The notes below the pieces were generated by a model, which was not told the origin of the DNA, did not search any database, and was given only the letters and a program-made list of their open reading frames with translations. Shown piece after piece: positions 34,924 through 44,051 of a stretch of DNA of 64,000 nt. The position numbers and the translations under genes were made by a program. The DNA comes from Sneathiella sedimenti (GTDB taxonomy: Bacteria; Pseudomonadota; Alphaproteobacteria; Sneathiellales; Sneathiellaceae): positions 124,001 to 188,000 of the forward strand of contig NZ_JAFLNC010000002.1 of the NCBI RefSeq assembly GCF_017313765.1. Reading direction: 5' to 3'. Each line of letters starts with the position of its first letter. Position 1 is the first letter of the stretch.

Positions 34924-35826
34924 ATGAAGCATCTGACCACAATACGTTATATCGATACAGTCGCCCGTGTCGGGTCGATCCGAAAGGCGGCAGACGTACT
35001 GGCGATAACGTCTACGGCTCTGAATCGCCGCATCCTGGCCATAGAAGAGGAGCTTGGCGTTCCTATTTTCGAGCGGCTGCCGCGTGGCGTACGGCTTAAT
35101 AGCGCCGGGGAAATTCTCGTCCATCATATTCGCAATCAGCTCTCGGACATGGAACGGGTCAGGTCACAAATCGCCGATCTCTCAGGTATCCGGCGGGGGC
35201 ATGTATCGATTGCCTGCAGTCAGGCTTTGCTTCCCTATTTCCTTCCGCAACAAATTGCCACTTACAGAAAAGAGCATCCGGCGGTGACATTTGGCGTTTA
35301 CTTGCGTGACAGGGCCGCGGCCGAGCAGGCGCTTGTCGATCATACCGCCGACCTCGCGTTAGTGTTCGAACCCGTAAGGCTCGCGGAGTTTCAGACAATT
35401 CTTACCGTTCGTCAGCAAGTCTATGGTGTGATGTCCGATAGCCATCCGCTTGCCAGCCATGAAACACTGAGACTGCGGGACTGCCTTCAACACCCCATTG
35501 CCTTGCCGACCAATCCCTATGGTGTGAGGTATTTGTTGGAACTCGCGCTCGTGGATTCGCCCATTGTCTTGAATCCAGTTATTGAATCGGACAGTTTCGA
35601 GTTCCTGCGCAATCATACGCAGGCCGAAGGTGTCATATCGTTCCAGATTCCGATTGGCTTGCCGATGGAAGATATACCCAAAGGGTCTGTCGCGCGCCCG
35701 ATTGACCTTCGTGATGTGCCTACTGGGCTGATTTATATTGGCCAGCTACGCGGCCGTACATTGCCTGTTGCCGTGGCGCGTTTCGCCGATCAAATAACCA
35801 AGTCACTTCAACTTCGCTACGAATAA
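34924..35826 (+). CDS. LysR-family transcriptional regulator
   Basis: A 300-aa LysR-type regulator. The N-terminal winged helix-turn-helix is clear (SIRKAADVLAITSTALNRRI, then LGVPIFERLPRGVRLNSAGE). The C-terminal periplasmic-binding-like domain spans about 90-300 and should bind a pathway metabolite. It is divergent from the biuret/BMP operon and precedes a peptide-type importer. The paired near-identical dyads at 34862-34900 and 35871-35910 flank the gene, suggesting it controls both operons and itself. Biuret, allophanate or a precursor may be the coinducer (inference). Confidence 0.93.
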   Translation: MKHLTTIRYIDTVARVGSIRKAADVLAITSTALNRRILAIEEELGVPIFERLPRGVRLNSAGEILVHHIRNQLSDMERVRSQIADLSGIRRGHVSIACSQALLPYFLPQQIATYRKEHPAVTFGVYLRDRAAAEQALVDHTADLALVFEPVRLAEFQTILTVRQQVYGVMSDSHPLASHETLRLRDCLQHPIALPTNPYGVRYLLELALVDSPIVLNPVIESDSFEFLRNHTQAEGVISFQIPIGLPMEDIPKGSVARPIDLRDVPTGLIYIGQLRGRTLPVAVARFADQITKSLQLRYE

Positions 35827-35870
35827 TGTGACCGGTCTTTCCATATTTATCCCCTGAAAATTTAGTCTGA

Positions 35871-35910
35871 TGCATTTTTTGCAGCATTGGTGAAAAAAAA
35901 TAGCAGCATA
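35871..35910 (+). promoter_or_regulatory. LysR-type binding region, right site
   Basis: TGCATTTTTTGCAGCAT (35871-35887) is the inverted copy of the left site. Over 21 bases the two differ at one position. ATAGCAGCA near 35900 matches the spaced CTGCTAT element of the left site. It sits ahead of the peptide-type importer operon. Confidence 0.72.
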
Positions 35911-36035
35911 CTGCACCGCTATATCCTGTTGTAGTGCTCCTTGAGTAATGGTCGCATGGAATTCTGTTCCCGCAGGCCGCTATACAAAAGACCTTGAGCT
36001 TAAAATCGACATGAGTTCTATCCAGGAGACGAAGC

Positions 36036-37658
36036 ATGCGAAGAAGAGATTTTCTTAAAACAATGGGCGCCGCAGGTGGTGCCGCCGTCATTCCCTTTCT
36101 TAGATTTTTACCGGCCGAAGCGGCGGGGAGGGACGATACGCTTGTCGTCGTGAGCGGAAACGGTCCGAACAGCATGGATATTCAGCGTAAAGGCACAAAC
36201 CGGCCAAGTTACCAGATCGCTGTCAATCTGTACGACCGATTAGTCGGGTATTCGACGAAGACGCTGGCCAATGGCACCTTGATGTATGACTATTCCAAAT
36301 TGGAGCCGGAAGCCGCGGAATCATGGGTTGTATCGCCGGACGGAATGACGATTACCTTCAAGATGCGTAAGGGCGCAACCTTCTGGGACGGTGCCCCGAT
36401 TACCGCCTATGACGTGAAGTGGTCGTTTGACAGGGCTGTAAGCCTTGGTGGTTTCCCGACAGTGCAGATGAAAGCCGGTTCGCTAGAAAAGCCTGAGCAG
36501 TTTGAAGCTATCGATGCGGATACTTTTGTCATTAAGCTGACGCGCCCGGATAAGATGACGCTGCCCGATCTGGGCGTGCCGGTGCCGATTATTTTTAACT
36601 CCGAGCTCGCAAAAAAACACGCGACGGCCGACGATCCCTGGGCAACCGAATATTTACATCGCACACCTGCAGGCAGTGGCGCCTTTATGCTGGAGCGCTG
36701 GGATCCAGGCCAGCAGGTAGTGTATAAGCGATTTGAGGAATGGAAAAACGGTGAGCTACCCGGCATATCGCGCGTGATTATCCGCGAAATCCCATCGGCC
36801 TCGACGCGCCGCGCGTTGCTTGAAAAAGGCGATGCGGATGTCTCCCTTGAAATGCCGCCAAAAGATTTCGCGGAACTAAATGCGTCCGGTAAGTACACAA
36901 TCACCGGTGTGCCAATCGAAAACTCCATGATCTCCATCGGTCTGAATTTGAATTTTGAGCCTTTCGCCAACAAACTGGTCCGCCAGGCAATTGCCTACTC
37001 AGTGCCCTACGACCAGATTTTCAAGCAGGCAGCTTTTGAACGCGGAATTCCGTTATGGGGCGGCAAGTCCCTGACACCGGCGACAATCGAATGGCCACAA
37101 CCGTTTCCGTATAATACGGATTACGACAAGGCGAAGGCTCTGTTGAAGGAAGCCGGTTATGAGCAGGGGTTTGAAGTCCCCCTATCTTTTAATCTTGGTC
37201 TCGCGCAATGGTCAGAGCCCATGTGTCTGCTGCTTCAGGAAAGTCTTGAGAAAGTTGGAATCAAGGCAACGATCGAGAAGATTCCGGGCGCAAACTGGCG
37301 AACGGCGGCATTGGTCGAAAAGAAACTGCCAATGCACATCAAGGACTTTGGCGGCTGGCTGAACTATCCAGACTATTATTCATTCTGGGTTTATCAGAAG
37401 GATCGGCTATTCAACTCGATGAATTACTCCAATCCGGAAGTCGAGAAAATTACGGATGCCACTTTGAAAATGGAAGTGAGTGATCCGCAATATGAGCCGA
37501 ATATTAAAAAGCTCCTGAGTATCTTCTTTGAAGATGTTCCGTTGATCCCGGTATACCAGCCTTATCTTGACGTCGCGATGCAGAAAAACATCACGGGCTA
37601 TGAGTATTATGCTCACCGGCAGCTTGATTGCCGCTCGTTCAACAAGGCGAGCGTATAA
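36036..37658 (+). CDS. Family 5 (peptide-type) ABC substrate-binding protein
   Basis: A 540-aa extracytoplasmic solute-binding protein of the oligopeptide/nickel (DppA/OppA) type. It begins MRRRDFLKTMGAAGG, a twin-arginine signal. The mature domain has LEPEAAESWVVSPDGMTITF and the GATFWDGAPITAYDVKWSFD block diagnostic of the family. AGGAG precedes the ATG. Members bind peptides, opines, amides, heme or metal chelates. Proximity to the biuret operon suggests a small amide or ureide ligand, which is inference. Confidence 0.93.
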   Translation: MRRRDFLKTMGAAGGAAVIPFLRFLPAEAAGRDDTLVVVSGNGPNSMDIQRKGTNRPSYQIAVNLYDRLVGYSTKTLANGTLMYDYSKLEPEAAESWVVSPDGMTITFKMRKGATFWDGAPITAYDVKWSFDRAVSLGGFPTVQMKAGSLEKPEQFEAIDADTFVIKLTRPDKMTLPDLGVPVPIIFNSELAKKHATADDPWATEYLHRTPAGSGAFMLERWDPGQQVVYKRFEEWKNGELPGISRVIIREIPSASTRRALLEKGDADVSLEMPPKDFAELNASGKYTITGVPIENSMISIGLNLNFEPFANKLVRQAIAYSVPYDQIFKQAAFERGIPLWGGKSLTPATIEWPQPFPYNTDYDKAKALLKEAGYEQGFEVPLSFNLGLAQWSEPMCLLLQESLEKVGIKATIEKIPGANWRTAALVEKKLPMHIKDFGGWLNYPDYYSFWVYQKDRLFNSMNYSNPEVEKITDATLKMEVSDPQYEPNIKKLLSIFFEDVPLIPVYQPYLDVAMQKNITGYEYYAHRQLDCRSFNKASV

Positions 37659-37699
37659 AGATCGTCGTTTAAATACCGTCAAGGCCGTGGGTTGGAAAT

Positions 37700-38728
37700 A
37701 TGAAACGCAGTGACAAGCTCCGCATAATCTTTGGACGCCTTATTCAGGCTATACCTTCGATAATTGGTATTATCATTGTGACCTTCATCCTGACCCGCGC
37801 CTTGCCAGGCGATCCGGCGGTGTATTTTGCAGGTCCTGCGGCTACCGAGAAGTCCATACAGGAAATCAGAACATCTCTCGGCTTAGACAAAAGTATGCTT
37901 GAACAGTTCTGGATTTACGCGAGCAATCTTGCCCGCGGAGACCTTGGCGTGTCGGTCAGCACAGGGCTGTCGGTCAAGGAGGAGTTAATCAGGCGGCTGC
38001 CAGCCTCCCTGGAGCTCACCTTTCTGGCCCTCCTGTTTTCGATTGGTGTGGCCCTTCCGCTCGGAATAGCGGCGGCGACACGGCCCAATAGCTGGGTTGA
38101 CCAGTTTTGCCGGATTGTGGTGACCGCCGGCGTTTCCCTGCCGGTCTTTTTCACCGGCCTGTTTATGGTTTATCTGTTCTACTATATTCTCGGAATTGCT
38201 CCGGCTCCGTTAGGGCGCCTGGATATCATATACCTGTCACCTCCGTCGATAACCGGTTTTTATACTATCGATGCTCTACTTGACGGTGATTTCGAGACTT
38301 TTGGCGCGGCCCTGTCGCAAATGATACTTCCCGCCATTACGTTGGGCATTTTTACCCTCGCACCGCTCGCCCGGATGACCCGCGGCGCGATGCTGCAGGT
38401 TCTGTCGTCTGACTTTATTCGAACGGCACGCGCCTCAGGTCTCAAGCGCTCGACTGTTTTGTATACCTATGCGTTCCGAAATGCATTACTCCCCATCCTG
38501 ACGACGTTGGGGATGGTGTTCTCCTTTATGCTGGGATCGAATGTTCTGGTGGAAAAAGTCTTTGCCTGGCCGGGCATCGGTTCCTTCGCCATTGAAGCAT
38601 TGATCGTGTCCGACTATGCGGCGGTGCAGGGGTTTGTACTGGCAATGGCAATTCTTTATGTCCTGCTCAACCTAACGATCGATATCGTCTATACGCTGGT
38701 GGATCCACGCGTCGGCCTTGAAAGCTAA
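37700..38728 (+). CDS. Peptide-type ABC permease, DppB-like
   Basis: A 342-aa permease. RLIQAIPSIIGIIIVTFILTR is the classic N-terminal segment and LPGDPAVYFAG follows. The C-terminal coupling region (LTTLGMVFSFMLGSNVLVEKVFAWPGIG, described here in words as the EAA-like loop before VEKVFAWPG) is normal. It has about six membrane spans and forms the channel with the DppC-like partner, 9 bases downstream. Confidence 0.93.
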   Translation: MKRSDKLRIIFGRLIQAIPSIIGIIIVTFILTRALPGDPAVYFAGPAATEKSIQEIRTSLGLDKSMLEQFWIYASNLARGDLGVSVSTGLSVKEELIRRLPASLELTFLALLFSIGVALPLGIAAATRPNSWVDQFCRIVVTAGVSLPVFFTGLFMVYLFYYILGIAPAPLGRLDIIYLSPPSITGFYTIDALLDGDFETFGAALSQMILPAITLGIFTLAPLARMTRGAMLQVLSSDFIRTARASGLKRSTVLYTYAFRNALLPILTTLGMVFSFMLGSNVLVEKVFAWPGIGSFAIEALIVSDYAAVQGFVLAMAILYVLLNLTIDIVYTLVDPRVGLES

Positions 38729-38737
38729 ACCTCTACG

Positions 38738-39583
38738 ATGAAAGAATTTATTAAACACCTCCGCTACGTTCTTACCGAGAATCCGGTAACTCTGATTGCG
38801 GGAGCCATGTTTGTACTGTTGATTATCGCCGCCGTTATCGGCCCATCAATCGTTCCATATGATCCGATGGCGAGCAACGCGTCGCAAAGTTTGAAAGCTC
38901 CTTCCTGGGACCATTGGTTCGGTACGGATCAACTGGGCCGGGATGTCTTCAGCCGGATCGTTGTCGCGACCCGTCTTGATCTCTCTATTGCCGTTTCGGC
39001 GGTCGCGATCTCCTTTATTTTCGGGAGTATTTTAGGGTCACTTGCCGGCTTCTTCGGGGGCTGGGTGGACCGTATTGTCGGCCGGATCACGGATACGATT
39101 ATGGCCTTTCCTCTCTTCGTGCTTGCCATGGGGATCGTCGCGGCACTTGGCAATAGTGTGGAAAATATTGTTTACGCTACAGCTATCATCAACCTGCCAT
39201 TTTACGCCCGGGTGTCGCGTACAGAGGTCAATGTCCGTCGCTCCGCGGATTTTGTGCTGGCGGCGCGCCTTGCCGGAAATTCGTCGCTCCGTCTGCTTGC
39301 CACGCATATATATCCGAACACCCTGCCGCCGTTGATGGTGCAGGTCTCGCTGAACATGGGGTGGGCGATCCTGAATGCGGCTGGCTTGTCCTTTATCGGG
39401 CTTGGCGTTCGTCCTCCAACCGCGGAATGGGGGATTATGGTCGCGGAGGGCGCCGGATACATCGTTTCAGGCGAGTGGTGGCTCGCTATCTTCCCGGGTC
39501 TTGCCCTGATGCTGGCTGTATTCACGTTTAACCTGCTTGGAGATGGATTGCGCGACCTTATCGATCCAAGGCGACGGACATGA
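38738..39583 (+). CDS. Peptide-type ABC permease, DppC-like
   Basis: A 281-aa permease. HWFGTDQLGRDVFSRIV is the family hallmark after the first membrane span, and GLSFIGLGVRPPTAEWG is the conserved C-terminal segment. It forms the channel with the DppB-like protein. The stop overlaps the next ATG (ATGA). Confidence 0.94.
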   Translation: MKEFIKHLRYVLTENPVTLIAGAMFVLLIIAAVIGPSIVPYDPMASNASQSLKAPSWDHWFGTDQLGRDVFSRIVVATRLDLSIAVSAVAISFIFGSILGSLAGFFGGWVDRIVGRITDTIMAFPLFVLAMGIVAALGNSVENIVYATAIINLPFYARVSRTEVNVRRSADFVLAARLAGNSSLRLLATHIYPNTLPPLMVQVSLNMGWAILNAAGLSFIGLGVRPPTAEWGIMVAEGAGYIVSGEWWLAIFPGLALMLAVFTFNLLGDGLRDLIDPRRRT

Positions 39584-40566
39584 CGGAGAAAAAAATGTCG
39601 AATACCTTTCCCCTTCTGGATATCAAAAATCTGTCTGTCGAATTCCGTACCCGAAGTGGCGTTGTAAAGGCTCTTGAGGATGTCTCTCTGGAGGTGTTTC
39701 GCGGCGAGATTGTCGGTATCGTTGGTGAGAGTGGATCAGGTAAATCTGTTTCGGCACTCACGGCGATGGGAATTCTTGATCCTGCCGGCCATGTCACTGC
39801 GGGTTCGATTTCGCTCGGTGGGCTGGATGTCCTTGGTGCCGGTGAAGCAGTGTTGCAGACGATGCGAGGTCAACAGGCGTCGATGATTTTTCAAAGTCCC
39901 CGAACGTCTCTTAATCCCATCCGCACTGTAGGCAAGCAAATAGGCGATGTGCTGCACCGCCATAATATGGCTGACCGGCAGAACCTCCGCGAAAAAGTGA
40001 TTAAGTCTCTGAAAACGGTGCGTATTCCCGATCCCGACCGCCGCTTCGATGCCTATCCTTTCGAGTTGTCGGGCGGTATGTGTCAGCGGATCATGATCGC
40101 TATGGCGCTGGCCTGCAGCCCGGAGCTGCTGATCGCGGACGAGCCGACGACCGGACTTGATGTCACGACGCAGGCGGCAATCATGGATTTGATCCGGGAT
40201 CTATCGCGGGAACGAAATATGGCGACAGTTTTGATAACCCATGACCTGGCAATGGCGGCGGACTATTGCGACAGGATTATTGTCATGCATGCGGGCCATG
40301 TTGTGGAAAGCGGCTCCTCTCATGACCTGTTCACGTCGCCGCGTCATCCCTACACGGCCAAGCTCATGAAAGCGACGCCACACGGAGGCGGCAATCTGGA
40401 CGATATTGCGTCAATCCCGGGCGGGTTGCCGGACCTGCGTGGCGTGCTCCCGCCTTGCCGCTTTTCGGGTCGCTGCGAAAGACATGAGGCAATCTGCGAC
40501 TCATCCGCCATGATTAGCAAAGAAGTTTCGCCAAATCATTTCGTCAACTGTCAGAGGCCGCTATGA
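39580..40566 (+). CDS. Peptide-type ABC ATPase, DppD-like
   Basis: A 328-aa ATPase. Walker A is GESGSGKSV, the signature is LSGGMCQRIMIAMAL and Walker B is LLIADEPTTGLD. The C-terminal Cys-rich oligopeptide segment (LPPCRFSGRCERHEAICD) is present. The start overlaps the permease stop and its own stop overlaps the next gene. Confidence 0.94.
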   Translation: MTEKKMSNTFPLLDIKNLSVEFRTRSGVVKALEDVSLEVFRGEIVGIVGESGSGKSVSALTAMGILDPAGHVTAGSISLGGLDVLGAGEAVLQTMRGQQASMIFQSPRTSLNPIRTVGKQIGDVLHRHNMADRQNLREKVIKSLKTVRIPDPDRRFDAYPFELSGGMCQRIMIAMALACSPELLIADEPTTGLDVTTQAAIMDLIRDLSRERNMATVLITHDLAMAADYCDRIIVMHAGHVVESGSSHDLFTSPRHPYTAKLMKATPHGGGNLDDIASIPGGLPDLRGVLPPCRFSGRCERHEAICDSSAMISKEVSPNHFVNCQRPL

Positions 40567-41594
40567 GCGCATTGCTGGAAGTATTTGACCTTAAAAAGTA
40601 CTATACGCTTGGCGGCAAGGGCCTTTCCGATGGCTCCTTAGTATCGTGGATTAGAAACCGGTTCACCAATGCACCGAAAGATACCCAAGTGCTTCATGCG
40701 GTTGATGGTGTGAATTTTGTGATTTCCAAGGGCGAGAGTCTGGGTCTGGTCGGTGAATCCGGCTGTGGAAAATCGACATTGGTGGGCATGCTGGCCAGGC
40801 TTTCCGATAGCACGAGCGGATCAATCAAATTTGCAGGCAAGGATATCGGCTCGGTGCGGGCGAAACAGTTTCATGCTGAGCCTGAAAGAAGTGAGCTACA
40901 AATAGTTTTTCAGGATCCTCACGAAAGTCTGAACCCACGCTTTACGGCCTTTGATACCATTGCGGAACCGCTTCGCCGGTTGGCGGGCCTATCAAGCAAA
41001 GCGGAACTGCGGGCGCGTGTTGAGGCCGTTGCGACGCAGGTCGATCTTCCTCTGCAGTTGCTCGGCAGGTTTCCACACCAGCTTTCCGGTGGGCAGAAGG
41101 CGCGGGTGAATATCGCCCGGGCGATCGCCCTGTCTCCCAAATTGCTTATTCTCGATGAACCGACTTCCGCACTGGATGTCTCGGTTCAGGCTGTCATCCT
41201 GAAACTACTGGTGCGGCTGAAGCAGGAGCTCGGCATGAGTTATCTGTTCGTGTCACATGACCTTAACGTCGTGCGGTTGCTCTGTGACCGTGTAATTGTC
41301 ATGTATCTGGGGCAGATTGTAGAGGAAGGGCCAGCAGAAGATATTTTCACAAAGCCATTGCACCCCTATACACGGGCTCTGACTTCAGCCATTCCCGGTC
41401 ACAACAAAGAGGATGCCTCTGCGTTTCGCCTGGAAGGGGATCCGCTCAGTCCCGTCGATCCGAATCCGAATGCTTGCCGCTTCTACGGGCGATGCCCGAA
41501 TGGCAGCGAACTCTGCATCAAAGCGGCACCACCGAAATTTTCATCGAGTTCTGATCATTATGCGGTTTGTCACTTCCCTGTGCAGCCACATTAG
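40563..41594 (+). CDS. Peptide-type ABC ATPase, DppF-like
   Basis: A 343-aa ATPase. Walker A is GESGCGKST, the signature is LSGGQKARVNIARA and Walker B is [12 protein letters not shown]. The Cys-containing C-terminal segment (CRFYGRCPNGSELC) is the usual peptide-transporter extension. It closes the five-gene importer operon. Confidence 0.94.
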   Translation: MSALLEVFDLKKYYTLGGKGLSDGSLVSWIRNRFTNAPKDTQVLHAVDGVNFVISKGESLGLVGESGCGKSTLVGMLARLSDSTSGSIKFAGKDIGSVRAKQFHAEPERSELQIVFQDPHESLNPRFTAFDTIAEPLRRLAGLSSKAELRARVEAVATQVDLPLQLLGRFPHQLSGGQKARVNIARAIALSPKLLILDEPTSALDVSVQAVILKLLVRLKQELGMSYLFVSHDLNVVRLLCDRVIVMYLGQIVEEGPAEDIFTKPLHPYTRALTSAIPGHNKEDASAFRLEGDPLSPVDPNPNACRFYGRCPNGSELCIKAAPPKFSSSSDHYAVCHFPVQPH

Positions 41595-41984
41595 TTTCCA
41601 GTGGGGGAAATTCTCAGCGATACTTTAGAGCCAGCCCACTTGCATTCGTCCATTTGAACAACGCGAACACACCTATCGTTGACGTCGTCATAGCAGTTCC
41701 AGTTCGCTAAATTGCCGCCCGTTTATTTCAGTTTTCGGAATAGCTGGTGTAAATATCTGCATTATTGTTTTTTCATTTATTATCGCTGTTCTTTACAAGC
41801 GTGCATGTCAGTTTCAAAAGCAGCCAAGACGTTGCATTTTGACTGTGTAGGAAAGTTCAAAATTTCCCGTAAACATCACTTATACGCCCAAAAAAATACC
41901 GATTTTCAAGGCGGCGATTTAAGCGGCATTATTGAGTTCAAAAAGCCTGTGTTTCCGGAAATTCCGCATGACTACAATTTTTAG
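41595..41984 (+). other. Intergenic region without a supported gene
   Basis: 390 bp between the importer operon and a convergent TetR gene. A 90-codon open frame here has no ribosome site, biased composition and no recognisable similarity, so it is not called. No clear terminator was found. Confidence 0.5.
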
Positions 41985-42602
41985 TTAATCACGCACGCGC
42001 AAGCCATTCAGGAAGATAGTGAGAAAACTCTCCCCGATCTCGGCGTAGGATTCACTGTTCCCGTTCAATCGCCAATGCGGCACCCAGTTGAAGGCACCGA
42101 AAAGAGCAGCCGTTGCAGTTCTGGGCTCGCACGGTGCGATTGAGCCGTCTTCAATACCTTTTTGCAGTAGGTCCCGCACAGCATGATCGAGCTTGCGCCG
42201 TCCGTCCCGAAGAAGCTTCTGGCTCTCTTTGGAAAGGACCGTATCCTTTGATAAAACTAGGCAGGCGCCGAAATCGTTGGAGAGCAATTCCATATAGTGC
42301 GTCATGATCATTGCAATGCGATCGAGGGGAGGGAGGTCATTGTTCTGGCTATTCGCCATGGTTTCCTGCATGAATTCAAGTGCCAGCCGATTGCACTCAA
42401 AGAGTATATCGTCTTTGTTCTTCACGTAATAATACAGCGTTCTTTTGGACACATTAAGTTCTGAAGCTATATCGTCCAGCGACGTCCTGTCGAAACCATG
42501 TTCATTGAATAATCTGGCGCCGGTTCGCAAAACAGCCATACGCTTTTGCTCCCGGAGATCATCCTGGTCAAATGTCACCTCGCTCCAAATATCCGATGCC
42601 AT
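41985..42602 (-). CDS. TetR-family regulator divergent to a thiolase
   Basis: A 205-aa repressor-type protein. The HTH is SELNVSKRTLYYYVKNKDDI within GARLFNEHGFDRTSLDDIA. The C-terminal domain resembles the large TetR group that controls fatty-acid and acyl-CoA catabolism (a long helical pocket, no signature). It is divergent from the SCPx-type thiolase gene, and a near-perfect palindrome at 42701-42722 lies in the spacer of a promoter between them, a strong argument that it represses that gene and perhaps itself. An acyl-CoA is the natural inducer (inference). Confidence 0.9.
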   Translation of the reverse strand: MASDIWSEVTFDQDDLREQKRMAVLRTGARLFNEHGFDRTSLDDIASELNVSKRTLYYYVKNKDDILFECNRLALEFMQETMANSQNNDLPPLDRIAMIMTHYMELLSNDFGACLVLSKDTVLSKESQKLLRDGRRKLDHAVRDLLQKGIEDGSIAPCEPRTATAALFGAFNWVPHWRLNGNSESYAEIGESFLTIFLNGLRVRD

Positions 42603-42694
42603 CTTTTGCGCCCTTACTTACTGTCTCAGGTCTCATCTAAACGACGTCTGTAGCATATGCAAGCTGCCACAGACAGGAGTATATATCATATAAA

Positions 42695-42724
42695 TTGACA
42701 TGTAACCCACTAGTGGGATACATA
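42695..42724 (+). promoter_or_regulatory. Thiolase promoter with overlapping TetR operator
   Basis: TTGACA (42695-42700) and TACATA (42719-42724) with an 18-bp spacer. The spacer and -10 hold a 22-bp palindrome, arms TGTAACCCAC (42701) and GTGGGATACA around a central TA, with one mismatch. Binding here would block polymerase. Confidence 0.72.
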
Positions 42725-42770
42725 TAGAAAACGAATATATAGGGCCGAAAACAGAGAAGAGAAAAAAACT

Positions 42771-43952
42771 ATGGCAAATAAAATTGTGGTTGCGGGCGTC
42801 GGAATGACGCCGTTCGTAAAACCGGGCCAGAATGAGCCTTATACCGTCATGGGCGCTAAGGCGATTAACATGGCGCTTGCGGACGCCGGTATCGATTATG
42901 ATAAAATTCAGCAGGCCTATGCGGGCTATGTTTATGGCGATAGCACCTGCGGTCAGAGAGTCCTGTATGAAGTCGGGATGTCCGGTATTCCGATTGTTAA
43001 TGTAAATAACAACTGCTCGACCGGATCGTCTGCCCTTTTCCTGGCGCGTCAGGCGGTTGAATCTGGTGTGGTTGATTGTGCGCTGGCAGTCGGTTTCGAA
43101 CAGATGACGCCAGGCGCCCTAGCCGACGTCTGGACAGATCGTCCAAGCCCTCTGGGTAAGTTCAATAGCATGACCGATGAACTGACACAGGATTTTACCT
43201 CGCCAATGGCGATCAAGATGTTTGGAGGGGCTGGCCTCGAGCATCAGAGGAAATACGGTACCAAGGGCGAAACTTTCGCCAAGATCCGGGCCAAGGCGAG
43301 CAGTCATGCGGTTCACAATGAGAAGGCCATATTCCGCAAGGAAATAACTGTCGAAGATGTGATGGAATCGCCGAGAATGACCACTCTTCTGACGCGTCTG
43401 CAATGCTGCCCGCCGACGTGTGGGGCGGGTGCCGCTATCGTTTGTTCCGAAGCATTCGCAAAAAAGCATGGCATTGACACCGGTGTCGTGATTGCCGGCC
43501 AGGCCATGACGACCGATTTCAGTTCTACATTCGACATGAACGACATGATGCGTATTGTTGGGTATGATATGACGGCCGCGGCCGCCCAGAAGGTTTATGA
43601 ACAATCGGGAGTGGGACCTGAGGATGTCGATGTCGCAGAACTCCATGACTGCTTCACTGCAAATGAGCTCATCACTTACGAAGGTCTCGGTTTTGCGCCG
43701 GAAGGCGGTGCGGAGAAATTTATCTGGGATGCGGACAATACCTATGGCGGTCAGGTGGTGACAAATCCGTCCGGTGGATTGCTGTCAAAAGGACATCCGC
43801 TTGGCGCGACGGGGCTTGCCCAGTGTTATGAGCTCGTCAATCAGCTACGCGGAAATTCCGGAAAGAGACAGGTAGAGGGAGCCAAAATCGCCCTTCAACA
43901 CAACCTTGGTCTTGGGGGAGCTTGCGTTGTAACCCTTTACCAGGCGGCTTAA
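42771..43952 (+). CDS. SCP2/SCPx-type thiolase (3-oxoacyl-CoA thiolase-like)
   Basis: A 393-aa thiolase. The nucleophilic Cys is C82 in NNNCSTGSSALF and the catalytic His lies in SKGHPLGATGLAQ; the HNLGLGGACVVTLY end supplies the second Cys. It closely follows the thiolase part of animal SCPx (ELHDCFTANELITYEGLGF, LQCCPPTCGAG). Expected reaction: CoA-dependent cleavage of a branched or bulky 3-oxoacyl-CoA, although some relatives are called lipid-transfer proteins. It is a single-gene unit controlled by the divergent TetR gene and followed by a terminator. Confidence 0.92.
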   Translation: MANKIVVAGVGMTPFVKPGQNEPYTVMGAKAINMALADAGIDYDKIQQAYAGYVYGDSTCGQRVLYEVGMSGIPIVNVNNNCSTGSSALFLARQAVESGVVDCALAVGFEQMTPGALADVWTDRPSPLGKFNSMTDELTQDFTSPMAIKMFGGAGLEHQRKYGTKGETFAKIRAKASSHAVHNEKAIFRKEITVEDVMESPRMTTLLTRLQCCPPTCGAGAAIVCSEAFAKKHGIDTGVVIAGQAMTTDFSSTFDMNDMMRIVGYDMTAAAAQKVYEQSGVGPEDVDVAELHDCFTANELITYEGLGFAPEGGAEKFIWDADNTYGGQVVTNPSGGLLSKGHPLGATGLAQCYELVNQLRGNSGKRQVEGAKIALQHNLGLGGACVVTLYQAA

Positions 43953-43965
43953 TTCCTTTTTCCAC

Positions 43966-43998
43966 GGCATGTCTTGCGATAGCAAGGCATGCCATCAG
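43966..43998 (+). terminator. Rho-independent terminator after the thiolase
   Basis: GGCATGTCTTGC (43966-43977) pairs with GCAAGGCATGCC (43982-43993), loop GATA, one G-T pair. TCTTTTT follows after a short gap. Confidence 0.7.
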
Positions 43999-44051
43999 TC
44001 TTTTTCGCAAGAGAAAATGAATATAAGTTTCCTAGGAATGGATATCCTGGA

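Noticed and set aside
41712-41984. A possible 90-codon gene between the importer operon and tetR
   Set aside because: Odd residue composition, no ribosome site and no similarity.
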